Source: Sipunculus nudus (Eukaryota > Annelida > Sipuncula > Golfingiida > Sipunculidae). From it: DNA of 64,000 nt. Positions within the stretch are counted from its first letter, which is position 1. Each line of letters begins with the position of its first letter. Both the position numbers and the translations under genes were made by a program. The stretch lies in contig CM049311.1 in the NCBI GenBank assembly GCA_026874595.1, forward strand, positions 76,026,453 through 76,090,452, given 5' to 3'. Below, piece after piece: positions 1-12,600 of the stretch. The notes under the pieces were generated by a model, which made no database searches, had not been told where the DNA came from, and saw only the letters and a list, made by a program, of their open reading frames with translations.

Positions 1-319
1 TTTTAAAATGGCACCTTACATTTTAATATAATGCTGATTTACAGTGTAATTTTCAAGGTCTCAGTCTTGAAATAATTTGACAACCAATTGCTTCAGCTAT
101 TGATAATAAAGATCCTCGGAGTCAGGTTCAGTAGTTTTACAGCTCCTTAATTTGTGAATATGCAATTTTTACCAAACCTCTGAAGGTCAAAGATATTGTG
201 TGGAAAAGGCACAGGAATCATTCAGTGCTAGTTAATGTTTGTTTATACATACCTTTCAGCTTCAGAGTTCAACTCAATTCAGTTCAATATGGTTTGCCTC
301 AGTCCATCTAATTTTTTTT
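1..319. other. Intronic or upstream sequence, no gene seen
   Basis: AT-rich sequence with no coding signal that I can support. By position it should be an upstream intron of GDAP2, because the first recognised GDAP2 exon in the window begins in mid-protein at 3446. It ends in a T-run where a short family A element begins. Confidence 0.5.
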
Positions 320-680
320 AGCTCAGCTGACAATAAGTCATCTCCTCCAAGCTATAGGACTCCAAAGTATCCCTCAGAATAATGGAAAATTTGATACAAA
401 AGCTGAAGTATCTGAACAGCTAATCCAGAGACCACCACGCTTCTTTGCATGGATATTGACCATTAAGTGTTTTTATTAGTTTCTGCAGACTGGTGGAGCC
501 ACCTGTATTTTTTTTTATTTTTTTCTCTATTTTTTAGATATATTAATACAGACACAATCTCAGCCTGTTGGTTAATCTGTTTGATGCTTCAGTTGAATAT
601 ACTACCATTCAGATGATAAAATTTCCTTTTGCAAATCTCTTCCCAGTCAGCTGAGCGTCATGACCCATGGGTCACTTGTT
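320..680 (+). mobile_element. Family A element, short internally deleted copy
   Basis: It starts AGCTCAGCTGAC after a T-run and ends with TCAGCTGAGCGTCATGACCC followed by ATGGGTCACTTGTT. The start and the TCAGCTGAGC part near the end are inverted repeats of each other, and the 3' tail contains the palindrome GACCCATGGGTC. The tandem 337-bp units of full copies (34909-37417) are almost all missing: the sequence jumps from the 5' end into the last unit at about 345. The right flank matches the interior of family B, so this copy probably landed in a B element. Confidence 0.7.
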
Positions 681-2253
681 ATTCAAAACTTATTTTCACA
701 ATTCAGGACTGCCTAATATCAAAACCACTTGTCTGTTTTTCCTCATATTTACCATAAATATTTCTCTATATAGTTCCTATGTACATGCCAGAAATAAGGT
801 CTGTATTATATAATTGAAAAAGTTATAGGCCCAAACATATTGCACTTTGTAAAAAATCAGGAAAAATATTTGGTCACTTAACATAAAAAAATGTTAAAGC
901 TAGGGACTTTTTTTTCAGTAATATAACTTTAATTAATCAAAATTTAATTGTATACCCAAAATTAGATCAAAATCTTTTAAATTTTTTAAAATATTAGCAA
1001 AAATATAAAATTGGTACCTTTAATTTTGCCCAAATTTGACCATGGCACGTTTTTTTTTCTCGTAAGTTTATTTTATTTTATTTTTCACAGCTGGGATACT
1101 TTTGGATTTAATCTGTTGAATTCTGACATTTGAAAGTAAAAGCTTAAAAATTATTCTAATTATTGAAGTTTTTCCGATGGTCTGATGTATTTGCATTTTG
1201 TATATCCAAGACCCCAATCTTGCTCACTACAGCCTTGCCTAGGTAACCTTATTAGTGATGCAGCACAGGCAGAACACCCCTACTGTTATAAACATACACT
1301 TAATCTTATAGGCCCTACCCTAACAACCCCCCCCCCCCCCCCCCAGTTTCCCCCCCCCCCCCCCCACCACCACCACCACCAATTATATTGCAATACATGG
1401 TTTGTTATTGTCAACTCATTTCTTTAAATATAGAGCTGTTTTTTATCCAATGTGCAAAACTTTTCTTGAAATATTAATTCAAGAAGTAATCTAAGAGATG
1501 CCACGTATTTCTGATGTAGCATTTTTTAAGAAATCATTTCCTTTTAAATAATTAAACAAAATATTATTTAACCCATCAGTAGGCATAATTTGATAATATA
1601 TGAAACATTTAATGGATAAATAAAGGTGAATTTAATGATTGTGAATTCTTGAGTGTTATTTTCATATATTTATTGCTTTGCAAATTTAAAAATATATTTT
1701 ATAAAAAAAATTTATCTGTGTGCATAATGTGATGTTACCTGACTAAATGCAGTATAAATGTTGATGCAATTTAGATTTGTAAATCAATTTAAATATTCAG
1801 ATATATATGATATACTGTAAATATATAGTAAAATTTATAACTAAAAAAACATGATTTGACAAAAGAAAAAATTGGATCTAATGCAAGTATTTGCTCATTA
1901 TTTTACTGTCTCAGTAGAACAGAAATTAAAGTTATTTGCTTTGTTTTCCATCTCTCTGCCTGTTTTTAAATATTTAAAAATAATTTCATTTAAATAAAAT
2001 TTTATCCTTTACGTATATGCAGAGGTGCTGTAACCCCCAAGAGTCCCTGTTAGCACCACTGAATTTTAATTCCGTATTCTGTATTTATATCCAAAGGTGT
2101 TGTAACCCTTCCCCCCCCCCCCCCCCCCCGGTCATTTAGCCCTAGTTCCTGAGCACTGAGGATAGTATTTTTATTGCAATTTCAAAAAATTTATGGTGAT
2201 GCAGTTATAACTGTGAAATCAGCTGAGCGCCGTGACCCATGGGTCCCTTGTTT
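681..2253 (+). mobile_element. Family B element, 5'-truncated copy
   Basis: Positions 690-1140 match B interiors at 8290-8730 and 16430-16850 (shared phrases such as GGACTGCCTAATATCAAAAC and TTCCTATGTACATGCCAGAA). The 3' end at 2219-2253 carries TCAGCTGAGCGCCGTGACCC, the ATGGGTC palindrome half and CCCTTGTTT, as in the other two B copies. Two C-tracts (near 1327-1365 and 2111-2129) lie inside, as they do in the other copies. No protein-coding capacity is visible. Confidence 0.65.
1327..1381 (+). repeat. Poly-C / CAC low-complexity tract
   Basis: Two C homopolymers separated by a short AGTTT, then a run of CAC triplets. Reading it as protein gives only proline and histidine runs, so it should not be taken as coding. 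Confidence 0.85.
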
Positions 2254-2506
2254 CAAATTTATTTTGTTTGCTCCTATAAATTACTTTTATCAAGGGATGT
2301 AATGTGCTGATTTATGATGATTTGAGTAAGTTTGAAATAAACATATATACTTTTGTGATTTTTTTTGGTAATGTAAGTCCAGAAAGAGTTGCCTAAAAGG
2401 TGGAGTTTTTTTAAGTTGTCATATCTGTTAATTAGTATGTGTGTAGCAACAAAAGTGTGCTGTATAAATACCATACGTCATCTATGAATCATCAAATGCG
2501 TGTAGT
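2254..2506. other. No gene seen
   Basis: AT-rich spacer between the family B end and the TTAA-flanked MITE. I see no splice-bounded coding segment or recognisable repeat in it. Confidence 0.5.
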
Positions 2507-2510
2507 TTAA

Positions 2511-2933
2511 AGGCCTACTCTCTAGTTCAATCAGGAATCAGTTGTACCCATAAGGTGCATCATATTTCCTCTGACGTTGTCTATATAACTTGTATACCAA
2601 GTATCTAAAATATTGGTCGACATGATGCATCCTAGCCGTTAACATGGGTGTGGCAATCTGATTTGCTGCTTTGTTCAGATATGTCACTGTTTTTAACTGC
2701 TATTTCGTCGTTTTCAAATGCTTTAGTATGTGGTTAGATCATGATTGCAGGATGACTGTGGCGTGTGCAATGACATGTTTGGTTGTGTTTGCCATCCATG
2801 TAAGACACAACACCATTTGTTGACCACGTTTTATTTGCCCAGGATACAAATTTTATGTTGATGGTACGCTCAGATATGGATTTCTCCGACATCTTAAGCA
2901 TGTTGTGAGTGATAGACGCTAGAGGGTAGGCCT
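2511..2933. mobile_element. TTAA-target MITE with 14-bp terminal inverted repeats
   Basis: The left end AGGCCTACTCTCTAG and the reverse complement of the right end AGGCCTACCCTCTAG differ at one base. Both ends are flanked directly by TTAA (2507-2510 and 2934-2937), which fits a 4-bp TTAA target duplication. TTAA targets are known for the piggyBac and Kolobok superfamilies; AGG-type ends favour Kolobok by inference. At 423 bp with no transposase it would be non-autonomous. Confidence 0.75.
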
Positions 2934-3070
2934 TTAAGATCATCAGCTGTAGTCATCACTGATATGTTGCAAGATTGTACATCTTTTTGGTCATATTTCT
3001 TTCTCAATTAATCATATGGAATCCATATACAGTAGAGTACTATGTTGCAGTTTGGCCAAAAAAAAAATAT

Positions 3071-3332
3071 AAAAGGTTGGGTTCTCAGGCACCACAATCC
3101 TTTTTTTTTGGGCTATATATAATTTCCATTTTTGTCTGATTTGCCTCTGAGGTTAATAAAAGTAAGCTTAGGCCAGAAAAAAAGGTATGATTACCAGGCA
3201 CCGCCTGTGCCTGTTATTATCATACCTTTCATTGATCATATGGCTTATTTATCAGAACATCGAAAAAAAGGTAAAAAAAAAATTGCCAGCCTGCATTGAT
3301 TTCTGAAAAAAGTGCCTGAGAAACATACTTTT
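3071..3332 (+). mobile_element. Family K inverted-repeat element, degenerate copy
   Basis: The ends AAAAGGTTGGGTTCTCAGGC and AGTGCCTGAGAAACATACTT are imperfect inverted repeats and match the ends of the cleaner K copies at 44184-44473 and 50211-50493. The interior includes ATTGATTTCTGAAAAAAGTG, also shared. It sits only about 110 bp upstream of a GDAP2 coding exon. Confidence 0.55.
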
Positions 3333-3445
3333 TTTTTTTGCCTTATATGCATTTTTTTTAAATTATTGTAAAAAAAAAAAACAGTTTGACAGGAACAATG
3401 GATTAGAGATAGGTCCTACTACTCTTATTGTTTTTCTGCTTGTAG

Positions 3446-3608
3446 GATGTATACAAAGCCTTGTTACCACTATATTTCCCTCGCAATAAAACTGAAGAAG
3501 ATTATGCAGGATACCATCTACCTTATGATGTAGGGAATGAGGATGGCGAACCAGTGATTCCTGAGAGGCAAATCAGAATCATCGGCAAACCCACCCTCCC
3601 ATCACAGA
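3446..3608 (+). CDS. GDAP2: GDAP2 exon a (end of macro-domain region)
   Basis: The acceptor is TTTTTCTGCTTGTAG before 3446 and the donor AGA/GTAAGT is at 3609. It encodes 54 full codons plus one base, from DVYKALLPLYFPR to KPTLPSQ. If the donor is missed, translation meets TAA at 3638-3640. The last 45 bases plus the donor are the founder unit of the adjoining 52-bp minisatellite. Confidence 0.9.
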
Positions 3609-6600
3609 GTAAGTGCTTGGCCAATCAAAATCATCAGTAAACCCACCCTTCCATCACGGAGTAAGTGTTTGGCACATCAGAATCATCGGCAAACCCACCC
3701 TCCCATCACAGAGTAAGTGTTTGGCTGTTCAGAATCATCAGCAAACCCACCCTCCCATCACAGAGTAAGTGTTTGGCTGATCAGAATCATCATAAAACCT
3801 TCCCTCTAGTCACAGAGTAAGTGTTTGGCCAATCAGAATCATCCGCAAACTCACCCCCCAGTCACAGAGTAAATGTTTGGCCAATCAGAATCATCGGCAA
3901 ACCCACCCTCCCATCACAGAGTAAGTGTTTGGCCAATCAGAATCACCGGCAAACTCACCCCCCAGTCACATAGTAAGTGTTTGGCCAATCAGAATCATCG
4001 GCAAACCTTCCCTCCAGTTACAGAGTAAGTGTTTGGCCGATCATAATCATCGGCAAACCCACCCACCCATCACAGAGTAAGTGTTTGGCTGATCAGATTC
4101 ATCGGCAAACCTTCCCTCCAGTCACAGAGTAAGTGTTTGGCTGATCAGAATCATCGGCAAACCTTCCCTCCAGTCACAGAGTAAGTGTTTGGCTGATCAG
4201 AATCATCGGCAAACCTTCCCTCCAGTCACAGAGCAAGTGTTTGGCTGATCAGAATCATCGGCAAACCCACCCTCCAGTCACAGAGTAAGTGTTTGGCTGA
4301 TCAGATTCATCGGCAAACCTTCCCTCTAGTCACAGAGTAAGTGTTTGGCTGATCAGAATCATTGGTAAACCCACCCTCCCATCACAGAGTAAGTGTTTGG
4401 CTGATCAGAATCATCAGCAAACCCACCCTCCCATCACAGAGTAAGTGTTTGGCTGATCAGAATCATCATAAAACCTTCCCTCTAGTCACAGAGTAAGTGT
4501 TTGGCCAATCAGAATCATCGGCAAACTCACCCCCCAGTCACAGAGTAAATGTTTGGCCAATCAGAATCATCGGCAAACCCACCCTCCCATCACAGAGTAA
4601 GTGTTTGGCCAATCAGAATCATCGGCAAACTCACCCCCCAGTCACAGAGTAAGTGTTTGGCCGATCAGAATCATCGGCAAACCTTCCCTCCAGTTACAGA
4701 GTAAGTGTTTGGCCGATCATAATCATCGGCAAACCCACCCTCCCATCACAGAGTAAGTGTTTGGCTGATCAGAATCATCGGCAAACCTTCCCTCCAGTCA
4801 CAGAGTAAGTGTTGGGCTGATCAGAATCATCGGCAAACCCACCCTCCAGTCACAGAGTAAGTGTTTGGCTGATCAGATTCATCGGCAAACCTTCCCTCTA
4901 GTCACAGAGTAAGTGTTTGGCTGATCAGAATCATTGGTAAACCCACCCTCCCATCACTGAGTAAGTGTTTGGCTGATCAGAATCATCGGCAAACCTTCCC
5001 TCCAGTCACAGAGTAAGTGTTTGGCCGATCAGAATCATCGGCAAACCCACCCTCCAGTCACAGAGTAAGTGTTTAGCAAATCAGAATCATCAGGAAACCC
5101 ATCCTCCCATCACAGAGTAAGTGTTTGGCCGATCAGATTCATTGGCAAACCCACCCTCCAGTCACAGAGTAAGTGTTTGGCTGATCAGAATCATTGTTAA
5201 ACCCACCCTCTATTACAGAGTTAGTGTTTGGCTGATCTGAATCATCGGCAAACCCACCCTCCCATCACAGAGTAAGTGTTTGGCTGATCAGAATCATCAG
5301 CAAACCTTCCCTCTAGTCACAGAGTAAGTGTTTGGCTGATCAGAATCATTGGTAAACCCACCCTCCAATCACAGAGTTAGTGTTTGGCCGATCTGAATCA
5401 TCGGCAAACCCACCCTCCCATCACAGAGTAAGTGTTTGGCTGATCAGAATCATCGGCAAACCTTCCCTCCAGTCACGGTAAGTGTTTGGCTGATCAAAAT
5501 CATCGGCAAACCCACCCGCCAGTCACAGAGTAAGTGTTTGGCAGAATAGAATCATTGGTAAACCCACCCTCCCATCACAAAGTAAGTGTTTGGCTGTTCA
5601 GAATCATCAGCAAACCCACCCTCCCATCACAGAGTAAATTTTTGGCCGGTCAGAATCATTGGTAAACCAAGCCTCCCATCACAGAGTAAGTGTTTGGCCG
5701 ATCAGAATCATCGGCAAACCCACCCTCCCATCACAGAGTAAGTGTTTGGCCGATCTGAATCATCGGCGAACCCACCCTCCAGTCACAGAGTAAGTGTTTG
5801 GCCGATCAAAATCATCGGCAAACCCACCCTCAAAACCTACACTGTAAAGTTGAAAATGGTAGTTATACCCTGTTACACCATCATCCTGTCCACCTTTTTT
5901 CCCCTATTTTTAGTGCACTTGTGAGCTTACGCGATGGTGCGGCGTCGTACGTCGTGTGTCTTGTGTCATCTGAAAAACTCTTTCGGATTTTGTTTATTTT
6001 TTTTTTCTATCTGCATTTTTAGCTCAGCTGACTTTAGTCAGCTGAGCTATAGCGATCACTCTTTGTCTGTCGTCCGTCTGGCCATCCGGCCATCTGGCCG
6101 TCTGTCCGTTAACAAGGCACAAATCGTAACCGCTGGACCTGGAATCTTCTTACTTGACATCAAGAGAGGTCCTTGAAAAATCTCCTTGGAAACCTGGAAT
6201 TAGGTCTCTTTTACCCATATCCTTCGAGATATGGGGCCTCAAAGTATCCCCCAGAATAGTCAAAAATCTTATACAAAAACTTCAATATCTCATTAACTAC
6301 ATCACTGATGGTCATGATTTTTGGCATACATATTGATCATGAGATGTTCTATCAGTTCCTGCAGACTGGTGGCGCCACCTTTATTTATTTTTACGAATTT
6401 TTTTCTCTATTTTTGAGACCTTTAAAACTGTGGACATCTGTAAATAGGGCACAAATCGTAAAGACTAGACCTAAAATCTTCATTCTTGACATTCAGAGAG
6501 ACTTATGAAAAGTGTCCATGGAAACCAGAATTTAGGTCTCTGTTACCCATATCCTTCGAGCTATGGGGCCCCAAAGTACCCCCCAGAATAGTGAAAAATC

Positions 6601-9600
6601 TCATACAAAAACTTCAATATCTCATTAACTACATCACTGATGGTCATGATTTTTGGCATACATATTGATCATGAGATGTTTCATTAGTTTCTGCAGACTG
6701 GTGGAGCCACCTGTATTTTTCGATTTTTTATGAATTGTTTTCTATATTTTTGAGACCTTTAAAAATGTGGACATCTGTTAACAGGGCACAAATCATAAAG
6801 ACTTGAGCTAGAATCTTCATTCTGGACATTCTAAGAGACATATGAAAAGTCTCAATGGAAACCAGAAATTAGGTCTCTGTTACCCATATCCTTCGACGTA
6901 TGGGGCCCCAAAGTACCCCCCCAGAATAGTGAAAAATTTCATACAAAAACTTCAATATCTCATTAACTACATCACTGATGGTCATGATTTTTGGCATACA
7001 TATTGATCATGAGATGTTTCATTAGTTTCTGCAGACTGGTGGCCCCACCTGTATTTTTCAATTTTTTACGAATTGTTTTCTCTATTTTTGAGACCTTTAA
7101 AATATGGACATCTGTTAACAGGGCACAAATCATAAAGACTTGAGCTAGAATCTTCATTCTGGACATTCTAAGAGACATATGAAAAGTCTCAATGGAAACC
7201 AGAAATTAGGTCTCTGTTACCCATATCCTTCGACGTATGGGGCCCCAAAGTACCCCCCCAGAATAGTGAAAAATTTCATACAAAAACTTCAATATCTCAT
7301 TAACTACATCACTGATGGTCATGATTTTTGGCATACATATTGATCATGAGATGTTTCATTACTTTCTGCAAACTGGTGGCGCCACCTGTATTTTTCGATT
7401 TTTTACGAATTGTTTTCTCTATTTTTGAGACCTTTAAAATGTGGACATCTGTTAACAGGGCACAAATTGTAAAGACTTGAGCTAGAATCTTCATTCTTAT
7501 CATTCTAAGAGACTTATGAAAAATCTCCATGGAAACCTGAAATTAGGTCTCTGTTACCCATATCCATTAAGCTGTATGGCTCCAAAATACCACCCAGAAT
7601 AATGAAAAATTTGATACAAAAACTCGAGTATCTCAATAACTACAACACTGATGCTCATGATTTTTGGCATACATAACGATCATGAGATGTTCCATCAGTT
7701 TTAGCAGACTGGGTGTGCCACCTCTATTTTTTTCAAATTTTTACGAATTATTTTCTCTATTTTTGAGACCTTTAAAGATGTGGTATCTGTCAACAGGGTA
7801 CAAATTGTAACAACTGGACCTAGAATCTTCATTCTTGTCATGCAAGGAGGCCCATGAAAAGTGTCTGTGGAAACCTGAAATTAGGTCTCTGTTGCCCATA
7901 TCCTTCAAGCTATAGGACTCCGAAGTATCCCTCAGAATAATGGAAAATTTGATACAAAAGCTGAAGTATCTGAACAACTAATCCAGAGACCACCATGCGT
8001 CTTTGCATTGATATTGACCATTAAGTTTTTTAGCTCAGCTGCCTATAAGTCATCTGAGCTAAAGTCGTGGTCAATTGTCAGTCATCCGTCCGTCTGTCGT
8101 GCCGTCCGTCTGTCTGTCCGTCTGGATGTCCGTCCGTAAGACTGGCACGTTTCAACACCGTTGGACCTACGAATCTGAAATTCAGCATACAGTTAGATGT
8201 CCCCAAAATCTCCTACCATGCCAATTGGGTCAATAGGACTATGTTCCTTTGAAATATTAAAGAAAAACCTCAATTTTTTATTAGAAATCTATTTTTACAC
8301 TTCAGGACTGCCTAATATCAAAACCACTCATCTGGTTTTCTTCATATTTACCATAAGTATTCCTCGATATAGTTCCTATGTACATGCCAGAAATTAAGTC
8401 AGTATTGTTTAATTTAAAAAAGTTATGGGCCCAAACATAATGGAGTTTGTTAAAAAAATCAGGAAGATATTTGGTCACTTAAGACCAAAAGTGTTAAAGG
8501 TAGGGACTTTTTTTCAGTAATACAACTTTAATTAATCAAAATTTAATTGTATACCAAAAATTAGATCAAAATCTGTTAAATTTTTTTAAATATTGGCAAA
8601 AATATAAAATTGGTACCTTAAATTTTGCCAAACTTTGGCCACGGCACGTTTTTTTCCTGTAAGTACTGTGGATTTAATTTTCACAGCATGTACATATAAG
8701 GATTTAATCTGATAAAATCTGAAAATTGAAAATAAAAGCTGCAAAATTAGGCTAGTTATTGAATGTTTTTAGAGGCTCTTTTTGTATACCCTTACATTGT
8801 CAAGCAGTCCACTTTGATGACTGTAGGTCATTCAGTGCACATCTCTATGCTCCCCAGGCTGTTGGCATAATTTTAGATGTCCCCAAAATCTCCTACCAAA
8901 CCGAAAATTAGATCATTAGGACTTTGTTCCTTCAAGATATTAAGGAAAAACCTCCGTTTTCCATAAAAAAAGCCATTGTTACACTTCAAGGCTGCCTAAT
9001 ATCAAAACCACTGATCTGTTTTTGATCATATTTAGTATTCACATTCTTTCATACATTTTCTATGAACATACCAAAAATTAGGTCAGTATTGGGTATTATT
9101 TTGAAGTTATGGGCCAAAATATAATGCAATTTTTTAAAAAATCAGGAAATTTATTTACTCACCTAACATGAGAATTGCTGTACCTAGAGACTTTTTTTTC
9201 AGGAATATAACTTTATTTAATCAAGATTCAATCGTTTACCCAAAATTAGATATGAATTTTGCAAACTGTTCAAGTTATTTGCATAAATAAAAAATCAATA
9301 CCTTAAACTTTGTCCAACTTTGGCACTGTTGATTTAATTTTCACAGCATATATACATAAGGATTTAATCTTTTAAAATCTGAAATTTCAAAGAAATTGAT
9401 TGGAAAGAATAGCTTTTATTCACGTTTTCATACACCATGTCAAGTGTTGTTTACATCTAGCCCACCTACTTATAGTCTTTAAATAATACGTTTACAACAA
9501 CCTAACTGCATTAAATGCGGCGGTATCCAGGACTCTGGATACCGCCGCATAAAAAGCTTCAGAGTAAACTGAAGAACTTCAAACCCTTGTCGGGAAAAAA

Positions 9601-12600
9601 ATCGTGTAAAATCAAAAAGTGCGTTTATTACAAGGAAACTTTAAGTAATCTAAGGGAGATATAGTACTTTATTCGAATGACCAAGAAATTCAGCTAAATA
9701 TTATGTTTTAGTATGTAAACAAGACTCACTTTTAAAACTTTGCAACCATTGCGCTTGAAACTGTCTCAGAATCTGAAAAAATGAACTACGTGACCTTTGC
9801 TCGCTGAGCCAACAAGGCCCGTTACCACTGGTTACACAGGCGGCTGCCGGCCAGCCGTGGCTGGGGGAAAACCCAGAGCAGACATCGTTCCCCGTGTATC
9901 ACCTTTTATTAGGATAATACATATTCTTCTAATCAACATTTAAAGTGGACAAGCACTGTCTAAGTGGTATGTTATATGCGTATTTGATAAGAATATCTTT
10001 ATTTCTTAACGAATACGACATTTTCAGACGAAATATAAGAATTTAATTGTCATATGGAATGTCTCCAGTTTCCTCAAATCATCTTCTAGGGCTCTCGCAC
10101 AGCGTAGCGTAGTAAGAGAGGACGGGTGCTACGGCTAACAACAACCCTGCTGTTACACACAGCGGTCCACTTCGTTGGGCATGGTCAAGCAAAATTGAAA
10201 TAAAAGCCCACTTTAAACCCATTTGCGGCATTATTTAGCAATGATTATTTGTTTAAAACGTAAAATGAATAAAAAGCTGACATCGTAAAGAGTCACACAA
10301 TGGCAGACGATCGTTTTAAAATCAAGTTTGAGTGCCGCCATGTGCTGAAACACCCCGGTATTCTGCTAAGAATATTTTGAACGGCTGTACGCGGTGGGTG
10401 GTAAATAGAACAGCCACCTATTTCGTCCCAGCGTGCCTTGCGCGAACACTGCCTTGACAAAATGGCTCTCCACACGGAAACTTTCTTCAGGAAAAAAACT
10501 TGCTAACCCGGACTGGCCACTTTAATTTTACATTAAAATCACTCGTTTTCAAGCGTCATGTTTCCTATACGTGCGTATCTCGAAAAGGTAACTTCAGTTA
10601 CTTTGATATTTAGTTAAGTTGACCAGCGATGTTTTCAAACGCACCAGCAAATTGTGACATGGAGCGATGTCAACGTACGATGTGACGAAGATAATACCGA
10701 AGTAACCGGTATGAAAATGATTTGAATCTTCCGAGTAATTCCAGAAAAAGGAATTTTTATCAAAAATTAAGATTTCAAAATATTACTTTTAGAATTAAAA
10801 TATAAATTGACTTGAAATGGATCAGCAGAATATTTTTTCCAAAATAAATTGACAAATCAGTAGCAAACAAGAATACGGCACGGAATATAAAATCTGTATA
10901 AACAGGCAGAGGTTCACCGGCCCTTACGTCTTCCCAAACTTCAGCTTGAGTGACCCTGCAAAAAAGTGTTATGCTGTGTTTAAATAAAATGCCCAAGGAA
11001 TTTTTAAAGTGGACAGGAATGGCCGAGTCGCAACCTACGCGTGTTCATTTCTAGATGATTGCTTGATTGTCTTTTGTCAAATCATTCCGTAGCGAAAGTT
11101 GGTGCGGTTTTAAAGGGGGGTTCTTAGTATTTGAGCCCCTCGCGGTGTCTCGCCTGGAATTTCTGCGAAGTCTGGGTGCGGTTTTAATCGGAAGTGCGGT
11201 TTTAAGTGGAGATTTTACGGTAGTAGTACAGCCTTCACTTGCATTATGTAACACACCCCAGGCAGCTTGCCTTGGCTAAGCTTGGCCACTACCAGCAGGC
11301 TTCCCCTCTGCCCTGCACTCCCCCCCCCCCCCCCCCCCCCCGATGGTGCATAAACTAGATGAATGTTATTATTTTCTGTATTTGATTCATTCTTATTCTA
11401 GGCTATGCTACATTTTAGATTTTGTATTGTACCACCAGGGTTACAATGATTAAAGTGTACATTTAATTGTGTCCACAAAGTGGTATTGCTATGAAAGTGT
11501 GGATGTTCATGAGATAAGTAATTCCTTACTTCAGAAGAGTAAAAACTTCACCAGGTGTGACATTGACTATTAATTCCAGTAATAAATTAAAACTGGGATA
11601 GTAATTAGCACAATGATATTGTTTGTCCCTCATTCAACCAACAGTGTGTATACTTTATTTGAAAAGATGTTTTATTTTATCAAATTTACTGAATCTTTTA
11701 TTTTATTTTGGTGAATAAAATTAAGCATGTACTGAAAACTCCAGTGTACAAAACTTTTTAATAGTGATTCAAGGAATATTCTTGTAGATGCCATGTTGTG
11801 GCATTATTTTCTTTTAAATTCAGTTTAAACATTTATGATTTAAAAATAATAAAATATATGTGTATGCATAATATATTATATATATGAGCTACACTCTGGA
11901 TATATGATGATTGCAACTTTTGCAACAATTCTAATATTTAAACTTATAGTTTCTGTTTTTTACTCTGTATATATAATGATTGCAAATTTTGCAACAATTC
12001 TAATATTTTAACTTATATTTTCAGTTTTTTTATTAAAAATTTATAAAACCTGTAAATAAAAAAAAATGATTAAGATAAAAACTTCTTAATGGAAAAAGTG
12101 GATATGCTTAAAAAAATAGGCTTATATATAAACTTAAATGCATTATTCCCTTGAAAATGAAATAAAGGTATTAGCCTATTCTTTCCACTTGCCTGTCCAT
12201 CTGTAAATTTTCATATGCATCACAGTATCTAAAAAATATTACTGTTTTTCTTCATGACAGTCTTGTCAGAGTATTAGTTTGCAATCATATATTTAGAACT
12301 TTACTATAACCAAGTGGGAGGGCCCCCTTCCTCTTAGCTTTTCATATTCTTATATAAATGAAAAACATTACAATAGAACATTTCTACATCCACCTTCGTG
12401 CTGCCCTCACTTTTCCCTTCTCCGAACCCCATCCCAAAGTCAACCTCAGTAAGCAAGAACAAGATGAATCAGATATATTCATACTTTAATATTTTGTATT
12501 ACTATTCATCCATAGGTACATATGTACATGCCAGAAATTATGTCAATATGTAGACATAGTGGGCTTCACAATAATGTACCTTGTCAAGACTAAAGAGATA

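Noticed and set aside
1185-1427. Open frame with proline and histidine runs
   Set aside because: Created by C-tracts and CAC repeats inside a family B fragment; no start context or homology.
3564-5833. Regularly spaced short repeats, superficially like a CRISPR array
   Set aside because: Units are contiguous with no unique spacers, lie in an animal intron and derive from the adjacent exon; it is a minisatellite.
6972-7530. Minus-strand reading frames with MRMKILAQVFMICALLTDVHI-like starts repeated several times
   Set aside because: Identical frames recur in every ~337-bp A unit and drift with mutations; repeat artefacts without coding features.
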